Positions 44,515 to 53,633 of a stretch of DNA of 64,000 nt are shown piece after piece (position 1 is the stretch's first letter; each line of letters starts with the position of its first letter). The DNA is from Fusobacterium_C necrophorum_A (GTDB taxonomy: Bacteria; Fusobacteriota; Fusobacteriia; Fusobacteriales; Fusobacteriaceae): contig NZ_SBAP01000001.1 in the NCBI RefSeq assembly GCF_004134945.1, positions 62,001 to 126,000 of the forward strand, written 5' to 3'. The notes under the pieces are model-generated. The model did not search any database. It had not been told where the DNA came from and worked only from the letters and a program-made list of their open reading frames with translations. Both the position numbers and the translations under genes were made by a program.

Positions 44515-44819
44515 TGTTCCTCCTGACTCTTTTCATTTAATCTGTAAATGACTTCTTTCGGTTTTATCATTTGAAGTCTATTTCTTGCAATTCTTTCTCT
44601 TTCGTAATCATTGTCCAATTCTTCAATATTTTTAGTATACCTTTCTATCTCTTTTCTTTCTTTTTGATTCTTAGTTTCCAAATATTTTATTTCCTCTCGA
44701 ATTTTTTCAATCTTTGTCTGGCTTTTTAAAATTTGAGGAATCACTCCAAACATGGAATATGCAAAAATCAGCAATAGAAAAAGATAGCCTTTTGAAAATT
44801 TTTTCTTATTCTCTGCCAT
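44511..44819 (-). CDS. FtsB/DivIC-like septum formation initiator
   Basis: A 102-residue bitopic protein with an N-terminal cytoplasmic tail, one membrane segment (about residues 11-29: YLFLLLIFAYSMFGVI) and a coiled coil (about 35-75), then ARNRLQMIKPKEVIYRL, which matches the end of FtsB/DivIC proteins. These join FtsL and FtsQ at the division site. It overlaps def by 14 bases. Confidence 0.85.
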   Translation of the reverse strand: MAENKKKFSKGYLFLLLIFAYSMFGVIPQILKSQTKIEKIREEIKYLETKNQKERKEIERYTKNIEELDNDYERERIARNRLQMIKPKEVIYRLNEKSQEEQ

Positions 44820-45327
44820 CTTTCATCGTTTCCTTTTTTAAGGCTTGCAGTTTCTTTGCAATCATTCTTTTCGCCATAGGAGACACTCGATCCACAAAGA
44901 GAGTTGCTTCCAAATGGTCATATTCATGTTGTACTACAATCGCCGGAAACCCCTCTAAAATTTCTTCCATGAACTCTCCTTGTTCATTTTGATATTCTAA
45001 TTTCAACTTGGCAATTCTTTCCACTTTTTTATAAATACCCGGAATACTTAAACAACCCTCTTCGACACTTATCGTTTCCTCGGTTAAAGGAGTTATTGAA
45101 GGATTGATTATTTTTTTTACATTACTTTCCTCCGGAGTCCCTATATCACAAACAAACATTCTAAGGCTAATTCCTACTTGAGGTGCCGCCAATCCCACTC
45201 CGTCCCTCGCATACATGGTCTCCACCATATTCCTTAAAATTTCTCGAATTTCATCATTTACCTCTTCTACTTTTTCCGTGATTTTCCGTAGTACAGGATC
45301 TCCATATTTTTTTATTTCGTAAATCAT
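44806..45327 (-). CDS. def: Peptide deformylase
   Basis: This metalloenzyme removes the formyl group from nascent N-formylmethionine. All three motifs are present in 173 residues: GVGLAAPQVG (motif 1), EGCLSIPG with the metal-binding Cys (motif 2) and QHEYDHLEA with two His ligands and the catalytic Glu (motif 3). It is 15 bases after priA and overlaps the FtsB-like gene. Confidence 0.97.
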   Translation of the reverse strand: MIYEIKKYGDPVLRKITEKVEEVNDEIREILRNMVETMYARDGVGLAAPQVGISLRMFVCDIGTPEESNVKKIINPSITPLTEETISVEEGCLSIPGIYKKVERIAKLKLEYQNEQGEFMEEILEGFPAIVVQHEYDHLEATLFVDRVSPMAKRMIAKKLQALKKETMKDGRE

Positions 45328-45342
45328 GTTTCTTCCTTTCTT

Positions 45343-47619
45343 CTAAATCATATTCAAGGGCTCTGCATCAATAGAAATTCGTATCTCCTCTTCTGTCTGA
45401 TACTTCAATACAACTTTTCGAAGAATTTTCTTATACTTTTCTATATTTTCTCGGCTCCCTTTCATAAAAATCTGATACCGATACCTGTCTTTCACCCTAT
45501 AGACTAAGCAGGGCATAGGTCCATACATATCCACTTCATCCTTTGGAATCATTTGAAAAATTTCTTCCGCTTTTTGCTTCAAATAATCCTCATTTTTAGA
45601 GGATAAACCTATTAAAATCATTTTAGAAAACGGAGGATAGTCTAAAAATTCTCTAGCTTCTATCTCTTTTTCATAAAATCCCTCATAGTCATGTTCCCTT
45701 ACTTTCTCAATGACATAATGTTCCGATTGATAGGTTTGTATAATCACTTTTCCTGATTTTTCCTCTCTTCCCGCTCTTCCTGCCACCTGTGCCAACAACT
45801 GATATGTTTTTTCTCCTGCACGAAAATCCGGAAAATTCAATATCATATCCGCATTGATGACTCCTACCAAAGTAACATTCGGGAAGTGTAAGCCCTTGGC
45901 AATCAGTTGAGTCCCTATCATAACCTGATATTTTCTTTGTAAAAAATCGTAGTATGCCTGTTCAAAGAAATGATTTCCCTTTTGATCTCCATCTACTCGT
46001 AAAACGGAAATATCCGGAAAATACTGTTTCAATTCCTCTTCCACTCTCTCAATTCCTTTGCCACTATGAACTAAATGTTCACTTCCACAAGCACTACATC
46101 TCCCTGTATATTTTATCACTTTTCCACAATAATTGCACTTATAAATTCTTTTGGAAGCATAGTAACTCATTTTAATGGAACAGTGAGTACACTCTTCCAC
46201 ATGACCGCAATCTTGACATTGAATATAGGTGGAATATCCTTTTCGATTTAAAAGCAACAAAATTTGTTCTTTCCGAAGTAAAGTATTTCGAATTTCTTCC
46301 AACAATCTCTGGCTAAAAAATAAGTCTCTTTCTTCCTTCATATCCACCAATTCAATATCCGGCATTTTTGCTTGATTATATCGTTGATTTAATTCTAAAA
46401 GTTGATATATTCCATGTTTTGCATAGTAATAACTCTCAATCGAAGGAGTTGCAGAGCCTAAAATCAATTTTGCTTCTTCCAACATCGCCCTCTTCAAAGC
46501 AAGCTGTCTCGCATGATACTTGGGATTTACATCCTGTTTGTAACTACTTTCATGTTCTTCATCCATGATGATATATTGCAAATTTTGTACGGGAGCAAAA
46601 ATAGCGGAACGCACCCCCAACACAATTTTTTTCTTTCCGTGATATAATTGACTCCATTCTTCCGCTCTCTCTTTGGAACTCAATCGACTGTGTAAAATAG
46701 CGATATTTTCCTGAAATTCTCCCTGAAATCGTTCCACCATTTGAGGGGTCAAAGAAATTTCCGGAACTAAAAAAATACTTCCCTTTCCCTCTTGAAAAGC
46801 TTTTCGAATGAGAGATAAGTAAACTTCCGTTTTCCCGGAACCTGTTACTCCTTTTAATAAATAGAAAGAAGCCTCCCCCTGCATAATCGAAAATACTGCC
46901 TTTCTTTGTTCTTCATTTAACTCTATTTCTCGAAAAGAAGTTTCCTGACGAAAGGAATGGAGAGAGGAAACTCCTGCTTCAAAAAGATTTTTCTCTTCCA
47001 GATAATTCTTTTCTAAAAATTCTTGAATTTCCATTTTTGAAAATTTTTCTTCCAATTTTTTTGCCAGTATCCGTTCTCTTTGTAAAAAATACTTTCCTAT
47101 CTCTCCCGTCTTTTCTCTTTCCAAATTCCAAGCAAAACGATTTTTTTCAAATTCTATGAGATGCCGTCGTGCCATCCCTTGTTTGATTTCCTCCAAAGAA
47201 AAGTGTTTTCGCAATGTTGCCTTAGAAACAGAAGAATATTCCCGAAAATACTTCAATAACTTTTGAGGATATTCAGAGGACGCCGGTGAATGTAAAGAAT
47301 AAAAAATTTTTTTCTTAATTTTTAAATCTCTCGGTATCATATTTCGAAGAACCGCTTCATAACTCGTAACATAGTATCTTACCATCCAACGGGCTAACTG
47401 CACTAAAAGAGGAGGTATATTTGGAAAATCAGTTTTTTCTAAAATAGGCAAAACTCGAAACGGAAATTCTTGCCGACTATCAACCGCTATGATATAAGCT
47501 ACCTGTCTTTGATTTCGAAAAGATACGAAGACACTGTCTCCGATTCGGTACTCTTCTTTTGCATCAACATAGGTATAAAGTCCTCTGTTTTTTTCCAAAT
47601 ACACTTGATAATACTTCAT
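45343..47619 (-). CDS. priA: Primosomal protein N' (replication restart helicase PriA)
   Basis: A 3'-5' superfamily 2 helicase that reloads the replisome at stalled forks. The 758-residue protein has Walker A GVTGSGKTEVYL (about 263), DEEH (about 353), the paired zinc fingers CQDCGHVEECTHC and CNYCG/CSACG (about 463-520), and IGTQLIAKGLHFPNVTLVGV plus the motif VI QVAGRAGR. The N-terminal DNA 3'-end-binding domain is present. The start overlaps the penicillin-binding protein gene end by four bases. Confidence 0.97.
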   Translation of the reverse strand: MKYYQVYLEKNRGLYTYVDAKEEYRIGDSVFVSFRNQRQVAYIIAVDSRQEFPFRVLPILEKTDFPNIPPLLVQLARWMVRYYVTSYEAVLRNMIPRDLKIKKKIFYSLHSPASSEYPQKLLKYFREYSSVSKATLRKHFSLEEIKQGMARRHLIEFEKNRFAWNLEREKTGEIGKYFLQRERILAKKLEEKFSKMEIQEFLEKNYLEEKNLFEAGVSSLHSFRQETSFREIELNEEQRKAVFSIMQGEASFYLLKGVTGSGKTEVYLSLIRKAFQEGKGSIFLVPEISLTPQMVERFQGEFQENIAILHSRLSSKERAEEWSQLYHGKKKIVLGVRSAIFAPVQNLQYIIMDEEHESSYKQDVNPKYHARQLALKRAMLEEAKLILGSATPSIESYYYAKHGIYQLLELNQRYNQAKMPDIELVDMKEERDLFFSQRLLEEIRNTLLRKEQILLLLNRKGYSTYIQCQDCGHVEECTHCSIKMSYYASKRIYKCNYCGKVIKYTGRCSACGSEHLVHSGKGIERVEEELKQYFPDISVLRVDGDQKGNHFFEQAYYDFLQRKYQVMIGTQLIAKGLHFPNVTLVGVINADMILNFPDFRAGEKTYQLLAQVAGRAGREEKSGKVIIQTYQSEHYVIEKVREHDYEGFYEKEIEAREFLDYPPFSKMILIGLSSKNEDYLKQKAEEIFQMIPKDEVDMYGPMPCLVYRVKDRYRYQIFMKGSRENIEKYKKILRKVVLKYQTEEEIRISIDAEPLNMI

Positions 47620-49580
47620 TCTAAAATAACCTCGATTTTATTGACATCTTCTAAAGACTTCCCGGCTGCCGGTTCCTGTTGGACTACCAATCCTGTTCCC
47701 TTGATATGTATATCATAATCCGTCGTTTGAAATAAATTCATGACTTCTTTTGGACTTAGACCTTTCAGATCCGGCATTTCTTCTCCCAATACCGGTCTAG
47801 GTTTTTCTTCCAAAGTTTCTTTCTTCGTGGAGATAATTTTAGACACTTCTTGAGAGGATACATTTTTAATTTTACTAATCCGTCGAATGATATTTCCAAC
47901 AACGGGAGCGGATGCTGTTCCTCCATATCTTCCAAAAACAGATTCCGCCTGCGGTTTTAAAATCATAACCAAAATCACATATTGAGGATCTTCTACAGGG
48001 AAAAATCCGACAAAAGAAGCTAAATATTGATGAGCCAAATAACGACCGTTACTACTTAACTGTGCCGTTCCTGTTTTCCCTCCAACACGATAGCCTTCTA
48101 CTTTCGCTTTCGAACCTGTTCCGCTGGCAACGGTTTCTTCCAACATTCCCACCAACATTTCCGAAATTTCCGGTTTGATCACTTGCCGAACTACTCTCGG
48201 AATATTCCTTCGCAAGACCACTCCGTCATCGTCCACAATCTTTTCGACCAAATAAGGTCGGAATAATTTTCCTCCATTGACAACTGCTGAAAATGCAGTT
48301 GCCATTTGAATCGGGGTCACAGTAATTCCTTGCCCAAACGCCATATTACTTTTTTTCAATTTATCCCATTTTTTATGTGGAGTGGTATAAGGTTTGATTT
48401 CATTTGGAAAATCCACTCCTGTTTTATCATACAAACCGAATTTTCGTAACGCTTTTTCAAATTGCTCCTCTGTAAAGCGATCACTGATCAACACCATTCC
48501 AACATTACTTGATTTCTTAATGACTTCTGTTGTTGTTAAAATCCCTGTTGTCGTTCGACTGCTTTCTCGAATGGTATGACGATATTTTACAATACTTCCG
48601 TTTCCAATATTAAAAGTACTGTTTTTTTGAATCAATCCTTCGTCTAATGCCGCCGCAACAATCAAAGGCTTAAAGATAGAACCCGGCTCATACTGGTTTT
48701 GAAAAACTTGATTTCTAAGATCTTTCGGATTTCGAGTATAGGCAGAAATTCCTAAAATCTTTCCATTTTGAGGATCCATGATAATTCCGTATGCTTCTTC
48801 CGCATTTAAAGCATCATACTGTGCTTTGATTTCATCATTCAAAATATAGTTAATTTCATTATCCAGTGTCAAATACACATTATTTCCATTCAAATTGGTA
48901 TACATCCACTCCATAGAAGTCGGAAGTACTTTCTTTTTATCTCGAGAATAGTATTTGCTTCTTCTTAGAACTTTTCCTGCCAAATATGGTTCGTAACGAC
49001 TTTCTATTCCGAACACTCCGGCCTTTTTCTCCTTAGAATCCTTTGTAAAGCGTACCATTCCAACTAAAGTCTCATAAATATCCTTTCGATAATATTCCCT
49101 CTCTATCTCTTTTTTAAAGAACAGATATTTTCTTTCTTCCGGAATTTTAGAAAGACATTCTTTAATTTTTTCTTTTGTGACATCATCTATTTTCTTTGCA
49201 ATTACTTTATATTTCTTGTTTGCCTGAAATTCTTTTTCCAAAGTTTCAAAAAAAGAGGCATCCAAGTCCAAAATTTTTTTCTCTGCGATGTCTTGTAAAT
49301 TCTTTAAAAACTGATCCTCATTGATATGAATTTTACTAGGATCAATGATGACGGTGTATTGCCTTTTATTAAATGCCAATTGCTTTCCGTTTTGATCTAA
49401 AATATTTCCTCTTTCTCCTATTTCTTCATCTTTTGCTTCAATTTGATTTAAAATACGAGAACGATACATGGCTTTTTTTGCCAATTGTATCTGACATAGA
49501 CGTAAGCCGATACACATAAATAAAATACAGACAAAATACATAATTCCTGTCAAACGACTGTGAAACCGATTCTTCTTCAT
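47616..49580 (-). CDS. Penicillin-binding protein, FtsI/SpoVD type with PASTA domain
   Basis: This is a division-type peptidoglycan transpeptidase anchored by one N-terminal membrane helix. The 654 residues include the dimerisation domain, the active-site SIFK (about 299, in YEPGSIFKPL), SSN (about 356), KTG (about 500, in GGKTGTAQL) and a C-terminal PASTA domain (MPDLKGLSPKEVMNLF to VVQQEPAAGKSL). Placement beside an FtsB-like gene suits a septal role. It overlaps both neighbours by four bases. Confidence 0.95.
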   Translation of the reverse strand: MKKNRFHSRLTGIMYFVCILFMCIGLRLCQIQLAKKAMYRSRILNQIEAKDEEIGERGNILDQNGKQLAFNKRQYTVIIDPSKIHINEDQFLKNLQDIAEKKILDLDASFFETLEKEFQANKKYKVIAKKIDDVTKEKIKECLSKIPEERKYLFFKKEIEREYYRKDIYETLVGMVRFTKDSKEKKAGVFGIESRYEPYLAGKVLRRSKYYSRDKKKVLPTSMEWMYTNLNGNNVYLTLDNEINYILNDEIKAQYDALNAEEAYGIIMDPQNGKILGISAYTRNPKDLRNQVFQNQYEPGSIFKPLIVAAALDEGLIQKNSTFNIGNGSIVKYRHTIRESSRTTTGILTTTEVIKKSSNVGMVLISDRFTEEQFEKALRKFGLYDKTGVDFPNEIKPYTTPHKKWDKLKKSNMAFGQGITVTPIQMATAFSAVVNGGKLFRPYLVEKIVDDDGVVLRRNIPRVVRQVIKPEISEMLVGMLEETVASGTGSKAKVEGYRVGGKTGTAQLSSNGRYLAHQYLASFVGFFPVEDPQYVILVMILKPQAESVFGRYGGTASAPVVGNIIRRISKIKNVSSQEVSKIISTKKETLEEKPRPVLGEEMPDLKGLSPKEVMNLFQTTDYDIHIKGTGLVVQQEPAAGKSLEDVNKIEVILE

Positions 49581-50761
49581 TCTCTCTCTTCATATCCCCC
49601 TAATTCCGATAAACGAGTTTGCAAGTTTTTTTCGGAGACTACTTTATACTCTATATTTTCCAATTTTTTTCCATAAGAAGAAATCACAAAATATACCTCT
49701 TCCAACTTTGTTTTTTCCAAATTTTTTGCAAGAGAATATACTTTCTCCTGCTTCTCATTTTTTCCTTCCAAAATAAAATTCCCTTTTTTCAAAATTCTAA
49801 GAACTCCGTCAATGGCAATCACATTATGAAATTTTTCAATAAAATCTGCTCGAGTTACTAAATTTTCTTCCTTTTGATACCTTATCACCATTTCTGTCAG
49901 GATATGAACTGCCAAAGAAAATTTGGATTGAAAACTAATCTCATCAATATTTAAACTGTCATAATATAAATTCATATCTCTATTTTGTAATAAATAAGAG
50001 AGATGAGCTCCTAAAATAATAAGGAACCAAGCAATTCTAAGCCAAATCAAAAAAATGAATATAACGGAAAAACTTCCATAAATTTTATTGTAGGTATTGA
50101 TTAACACCTGCAAATAAATAAAAGCATATTGAAAAACAGAAAACATAATGGATGTGAAGAAACTGGCTATAAAAGCCGGTAACCATTTTACTTCCGTATT
50201 CGGCATAACCATAAAAAGAGCCATAAAAAACAACAAGACAGAACAATAAGGCAAAACTTTCGATAAAAAATCGTTTCGTATTAAAAGAGACGAAGCATTG
50301 GACACCAAGATTAAGGTAGGTAATAAAATAAAAAAAGTCAGATAATCACTAATCTTTCGAACAAAGCTTCGAGTTCCTTCGATATCCCAAATATCATTAA
50401 AAGCCTTTTCTACAATGGAAAACATCGAAATCAAAGACCAAATTAGAAATAGAAATCCCAATCCCGCTAATACTCCGCTTCTCGCATTGGTCAACAAATT
50501 ATCGGTAAAGGTTAGCAGCAATTCAATCGCTTCTCCTTTTAGGGGCGAATGACTGTCAATCTGCTTTAGTAAATATTCTCCCAAGCCCAGCCAAGTCCCA
50601 ATACTGAATAAAATTGCAAAAATGGGAATCATAGATAAAATAGTATAATAACAAAGAGAAGTTACCCATAAATTTGAATTTGCTTCTTTATATTTCCAAA
50701 GTGCATGTTTGATAGATGTCCCTACTCCGGAATAGATTTCATGAAAATCTTCTCTTTTCAT
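49577..50761 (-). CDS. YihY/BrkB-family inner-membrane protein
   Basis: A 394-residue membrane protein with six hydrophobic segments over residues 30-270. It shows the family's YYTILSMIPIFAILFSIG and FNDIWDIEGTRSFVRKISDYLTF motifs, with a longer soluble C-terminal tail (about 110 residues) that has a winged-helix-like look. The family was once called ribonuclease BN in error; its true role is unsettled. It overlaps the penicillin-binding protein gene by four bases. Confidence 0.92.
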   Translation of the reverse strand: MKREDFHEIYSGVGTSIKHALWKYKEANSNLWVTSLCYYTILSMIPIFAILFSIGTWLGLGEYLLKQIDSHSPLKGEAIELLLTFTDNLLTNARSGVLAGLGFLFLIWSLISMFSIVEKAFNDIWDIEGTRSFVRKISDYLTFFILLPTLILVSNASSLLIRNDFLSKVLPYCSVLLFFMALFMVMPNTEVKWLPAFIASFFTSIMFSVFQYAFIYLQVLINTYNKIYGSFSVIFIFLIWLRIAWFLIILGAHLSYLLQNRDMNLYYDSLNIDEISFQSKFSLAVHILTEMVIRYQKEENLVTRADFIEKFHNVIAIDGVLRILKKGNFILEGKNEKQEKVYSLAKNLEKTKLEEVYFVISSYGKKLENIEYKVVSEKNLQTRLSELGGYEERE

Positions 50762-50763
50762 AA

Positions 50764-51111
50764 TTACTGTCCTCTATAGTATTCTTGTAAATGACGTTTT
50801 GATAGCACGTAAATTCTGGAAAGAGATCTGGGAGCAATGATATAATCTTCCGGTCCCGCTTTCACCGTATTTCCGTCGGAATCTATAAAATGAATGGAGC
50901 TGTCCCCCGTTCCCAAAGCTTTTCTGATATTGGCATTCATAGGAACGGCTACAATATGTTCCATGGCTTCATAAGGAGAAGAGCCTGTATATCGATTTCC
51001 TTTTTCTAATTGTGGAATCATTTTTTGCATTGCGTACGTTTCCGGATAGATTTCCATGGCAAATCCGATACCGGAAACCAATAGAAAGAAAGCTGCTATT
51101 GTTTTCATCAT
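50764..51111 (-). CDS. Small exported hypothetical protein
   Basis: A 115-residue protein with a signal peptide (MMKTIAAFFLLVSGIGFA) and a mature part of about 97 residues (IYPETYAMQKMIPQLEKGN; HIVAVPMNANIRKAL; IHFIDSDGNTVKAGPEDY). No domain was recognised. GGAGG lies four bases before the first of two tandem ATGs, so the second (51108) may be used. It is the first gene of the yihY-pbp-priA-def-glpX operon. Confidence 0.78.
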   Translation of the reverse strand: MMKTIAAFFLLVSGIGFAMEIYPETYAMQKMIPQLEKGNRYTGSSPYEAMEHIVAVPMNANIRKALGTGDSSIHFIDSDGNTVKAGPEDYIIAPRSLSRIYVLSKRHLQEYYRGQ

Positions 51112-51136
51112 ATATCCTCCAAAATATTTTATTTTT

Positions 51137-51166
51137 ATTATAACATTTATTTCGTATTGAATTCAA
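51137..51166 (-). promoter_or_regulatory. Promoter of the yihY-priA-glpX operon
   Basis: Minus strand TTGAAT (51166-51161), 18-base spacer, TATAAT (51142-51137). Its -35 overlaps that of the divergent promoter within the palindrome TTGAATTCAA (51157-51166). Confidence 0.7.
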
Positions 51167-51185
51167 GCCTGTTTTTCGTTATAAT
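51157..51185 (+). promoter_or_regulatory. Promoter of the aroB-ppx fusion operon
   Basis: TTGAAT (51157-51162), 17-base spacer, TATAAT (51180-51185), 22 bases before the start codon. The -35 is half of the shared palindrome TTGAATTCAA. Confidence 0.75.
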
Positions 51186-51207
51186 AAGTAATATAAGGAG
51201 GCAAAGC

Positions 51208-53187
51208 ATGAAAGAAATTTTAATTCACACAAAAACGGATGACTATCCCATTTTGATCGGTTCTCATTTTTTACACAAGGTACATTCTTTTACCAAAAAA
51301 TATGATAAACTTCTGTTTTTGAGTAATGACACTCTTTTTTCTTATTATGGAGATTGGTATCAGCAGAACATTGCCTCTGAAAAAACGGAATATTTTTTAC
51401 TTCCGGACGGAGAAGAATATAAAACCTTAGACTCCGTTCAAAAAATTTACGATTTTATGATAGAAAAACATTTTTCCAGAAAGTCTTGTATTCTATGTTT
51501 TGGTGGTGGAGTTATCTGTGACATAGGTGGATTTGTTGCGGCAAGTTTTATGCGAGGAATTGATTTTATCCAACTTCCCACTTCCTTGCTTGCACAAGTG
51601 GATGCGAGTATCGGAGGAAAAGTAGCTGTCAATCATTCTACCGGAAAAAATTTAATCGGTTTCTTTTACAATCCGAAAGCGGTTCTGATTGATGTCAGTT
51701 TCCTTGATACTTTAGAGGAAACACAATTTCAGTCCGGAATGGCTGAAGTTATCAAACATTCCATTTTATCTTGTGATGAGAAATATTCCGATTTCTTATA
51801 TCGAAATTATGAAGCAATTCAGGAGAAAGAAGAAGATACTCTCATCTCCCTTGTGGAACAATCTTGCCGAATCAAACAATACTATGTAGAAAAAGATATG
51901 AAAGAACAAGGAATTCGTGCTTTCTTAAACTTCGGGCATACCTATGCTCATGCTTTAGAGAGTTTATTTCAATATAAAAATATTTCTCATGGAGAAGCGG
52001 TGGCAAAAGGCTGTCTTTTAGATTTATACGTTTCCTATCGTCAAGGTTTTTTGACAAAGGAATACTTTGAAAAAATAAAGCGTATCTTTCACCTGTATTC
52101 TATTGACGGCACTCCGATTCTATTTCCTTTCAAAGCTTTATGGGAAGCCATGAAACAGGATAAAAAAAATGCTTTTTCAAAAATTAATACCATTTATTTA
52201 AAAAAGCGGGAAGAAGAAAAAATTTTTACAGTACAGGAAATACACAAACAATTCACGGAAGACTATTTAACACAACAGCCTCATAATGAAGTGAAAGCAG
52301 TGATTGACATCGGAACCAATTCCTGTCGTCTTTATATTGCGGAACGGCAAGCGGATACTCATCAAATTATGAGACATTTACATCAGGAAGTACAAATTGT
52401 GCAGTTGGGAGAAGGAGTCAATCAGACAAAAAGATTGCAAAAACATGCTATGGATAGAACCATAAACTGTCTAAAAAATTATGCAAATACGATACGAGAC
52501 TATGCTTGCTCTTCTCTCTATTGTTTTGCTACTTCCGCTACAAGAGATGCTGAAAATCGAGATTTTTTTATTCAAAAAGTTTTTCAAGAAACAGGGATTC
52601 AAATTCATTGCATTTCCGGAGAAACAGAGGCGGAATATAATTTTCGCGGGGTAAGTCTCGCCGTCCCGGAACAAATTTTAATTATAGACATTGGAGGAGG
52701 TTCTACCGAGTTTACTCTGGGGAAAAATACTTCTATTTTCTTTTCCAAAAGTATCAACATAGGTGCTGTTCGTGCCACGGAACTCTTTTTTCCAAATCAA
52801 AACTATTCTTCAGAAGCTATTACTCAATGTAAAAAATGGATTTTGGAACAATTGGATTCCTTGTATCCTCTTAGAAAAGAAAACTTCAAAGTCATTGGAG
52901 TTGCGGGAACAGCTACCACACAAATATCCGTGGCAAAAGAAATGAAACAATATCGAAGAGAACTCGTTCATCTCTCGACACTTTCTATAGAACAACTGGA
53001 AAAAAATTTAATGTTATTTCTTTCCAAATCTTTGGAAGAAAGGCAAAAAATTATCGGTTTGGAAGCAAAAAGAGCGAATGTTATTATTGCCGGTACTATC
53101 ATTTTACAAACGATTCTTCTCTATTTACAACAAGATAGTATGACAATTTCAGAATATGATAATTTAATGGGAGCTATGATACTATGA
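51208..53187 (+). CDS. aroB: Fusion of 3-dehydroquinate synthase (AroB) and Ppx/GppA phosphatase
   Basis: A 659-residue two-domain protein. Residues 1 to about 350 are AroB, which cyclises DAHP to 3-dehydroquinate in the shikimate path: DGEEYKTLDS, CFGGGVICDIGGFVAASF, PTSLLAQVDASIGGKVAVN, FNFGHTYAHALE-like FLNFGHTYAHALES. From about 361 it is an exopolyphosphatase/pppGpp phosphohydrolase-type domain: AVIDIGTNSCRLYIAE, FATSATRDAENRDFF, GETEAEYNFRG, IIDIGGGSTEF and the GVAGTATTQ loop. ATG 51208 has AGGAGG seven bases upstream; a TTG at 51157 is only the promoter. No stop or ribosome site splits the halves. Confidence 0.93.
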   Translation: MKEILIHTKTDDYPILIGSHFLHKVHSFTKKYDKLLFLSNDTLFSYYGDWYQQNIASEKTEYFLLPDGEEYKTLDSVQKIYDFMIEKHFSRKSCILCFGGGVICDIGGFVAASFMRGIDFIQLPTSLLAQVDASIGGKVAVNHSTGKNLIGFFYNPKAVLIDVSFLDTLEETQFQSGMAEVIKHSILSCDEKYSDFLYRNYEAIQEKEEDTLISLVEQSCRIKQYYVEKDMKEQGIRAFLNFGHTYAHALESLFQYKNISHGEAVAKGCLLDLYVSYRQGFLTKEYFEKIKRIFHLYSIDGTPILFPFKALWEAMKQDKKNAFSKINTIYLKKREEEKIFTVQEIHKQFTEDYLTQQPHNEVKAVIDIGTNSCRLYIAERQADTHQIMRHLHQEVQIVQLGEGVNQTKRLQKHAMDRTINCLKNYANTIRDYACSSLYCFATSATRDAENRDFFIQKVFQETGIQIHCISGETEAEYNFRGVSLAVPEQILIIDIGGGSTEFTLGKNTSIFFSKSINIGAVRATELFFPNQNYSSEAITQCKKWILEQLDSLYPLRKENFKVIGVAGTATTQISVAKEMKQYRRELVHLSTLSIEQLEKNLMLFLSKSLEERQKIIGLEAKRANVIIAGTIILQTILLYLQQDSMTISEYDNLMGAMIL

Positions 53188-53615
53188 AAAAAGATTTGGC
53201 AGCACTATTACAAAATAATCCGGAATTTGATTTATCCATTTATAAGATTTTAAATGATAAACAATTGGAAAGCCTGGAAAACAATATTGTGCTTTTTCTT
53301 CACGGAAAAACCTTAGATATGGGAACAAAAGATTTGTCCATTCTATTGCTAAAAGAATTACTGTGCACTTTATCTCAACAGGAGTTGCTTCCTAAAACTA
53401 TTATTTTGTCTCAAAAAACTGTTTTATGTAACCAAAGGGAATCTGAATTTTTACACTTTTTCAGATTATTGGAACAAAAAAATATTGAAATTTTGACTTG
53501 CAAAACTTCAGCAGAATATTATAAAATAAATAATAATATTCCCATTGGACGTTTTGCCGGAATGGAAGAAATTATCGAGAAGCTTTTCCATGCTTCCAAG
53601 ATTATTCAATGGTAG
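53184..53615 (+). CDS. YedF C-terminal-like (DsrE/F-fold) protein
   Basis: A 143-residue cytoplasmic protein resembling the C-terminal domain of YedF proteins: IVLFLHGKTLDMGTKDLSILLLKELL, PKTIILSQKTVLCN, LEQKNIEILTCKTSAEYYKI, then IPIGRFAGMEEIIEKLFHASKII, each split by the family pattern. The usual CGTC of YedF is CKTS here, so only one cysteine remains. The N-terminal TusA-like domain is missing; a short helical lead replaces it. The start overlaps the fusion gene (ATGA). Role unknown; YedF is linked to selenium metabolism but no selenium gene is near. Confidence 0.75.
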   Translation: MKKDLAALLQNNPEFDLSIYKILNDKQLESLENNIVLFLHGKTLDMGTKDLSILLLKELLCTLSQQELLPKTIILSQKTVLCNQRESEFLHFFRLLEQKNIEILTCKTSAEYYKINNNIPIGRFAGMEEIIEKLFHASKIIQW

Positions 53616-53633
53616 AAAAGGAGAGATAACAGC

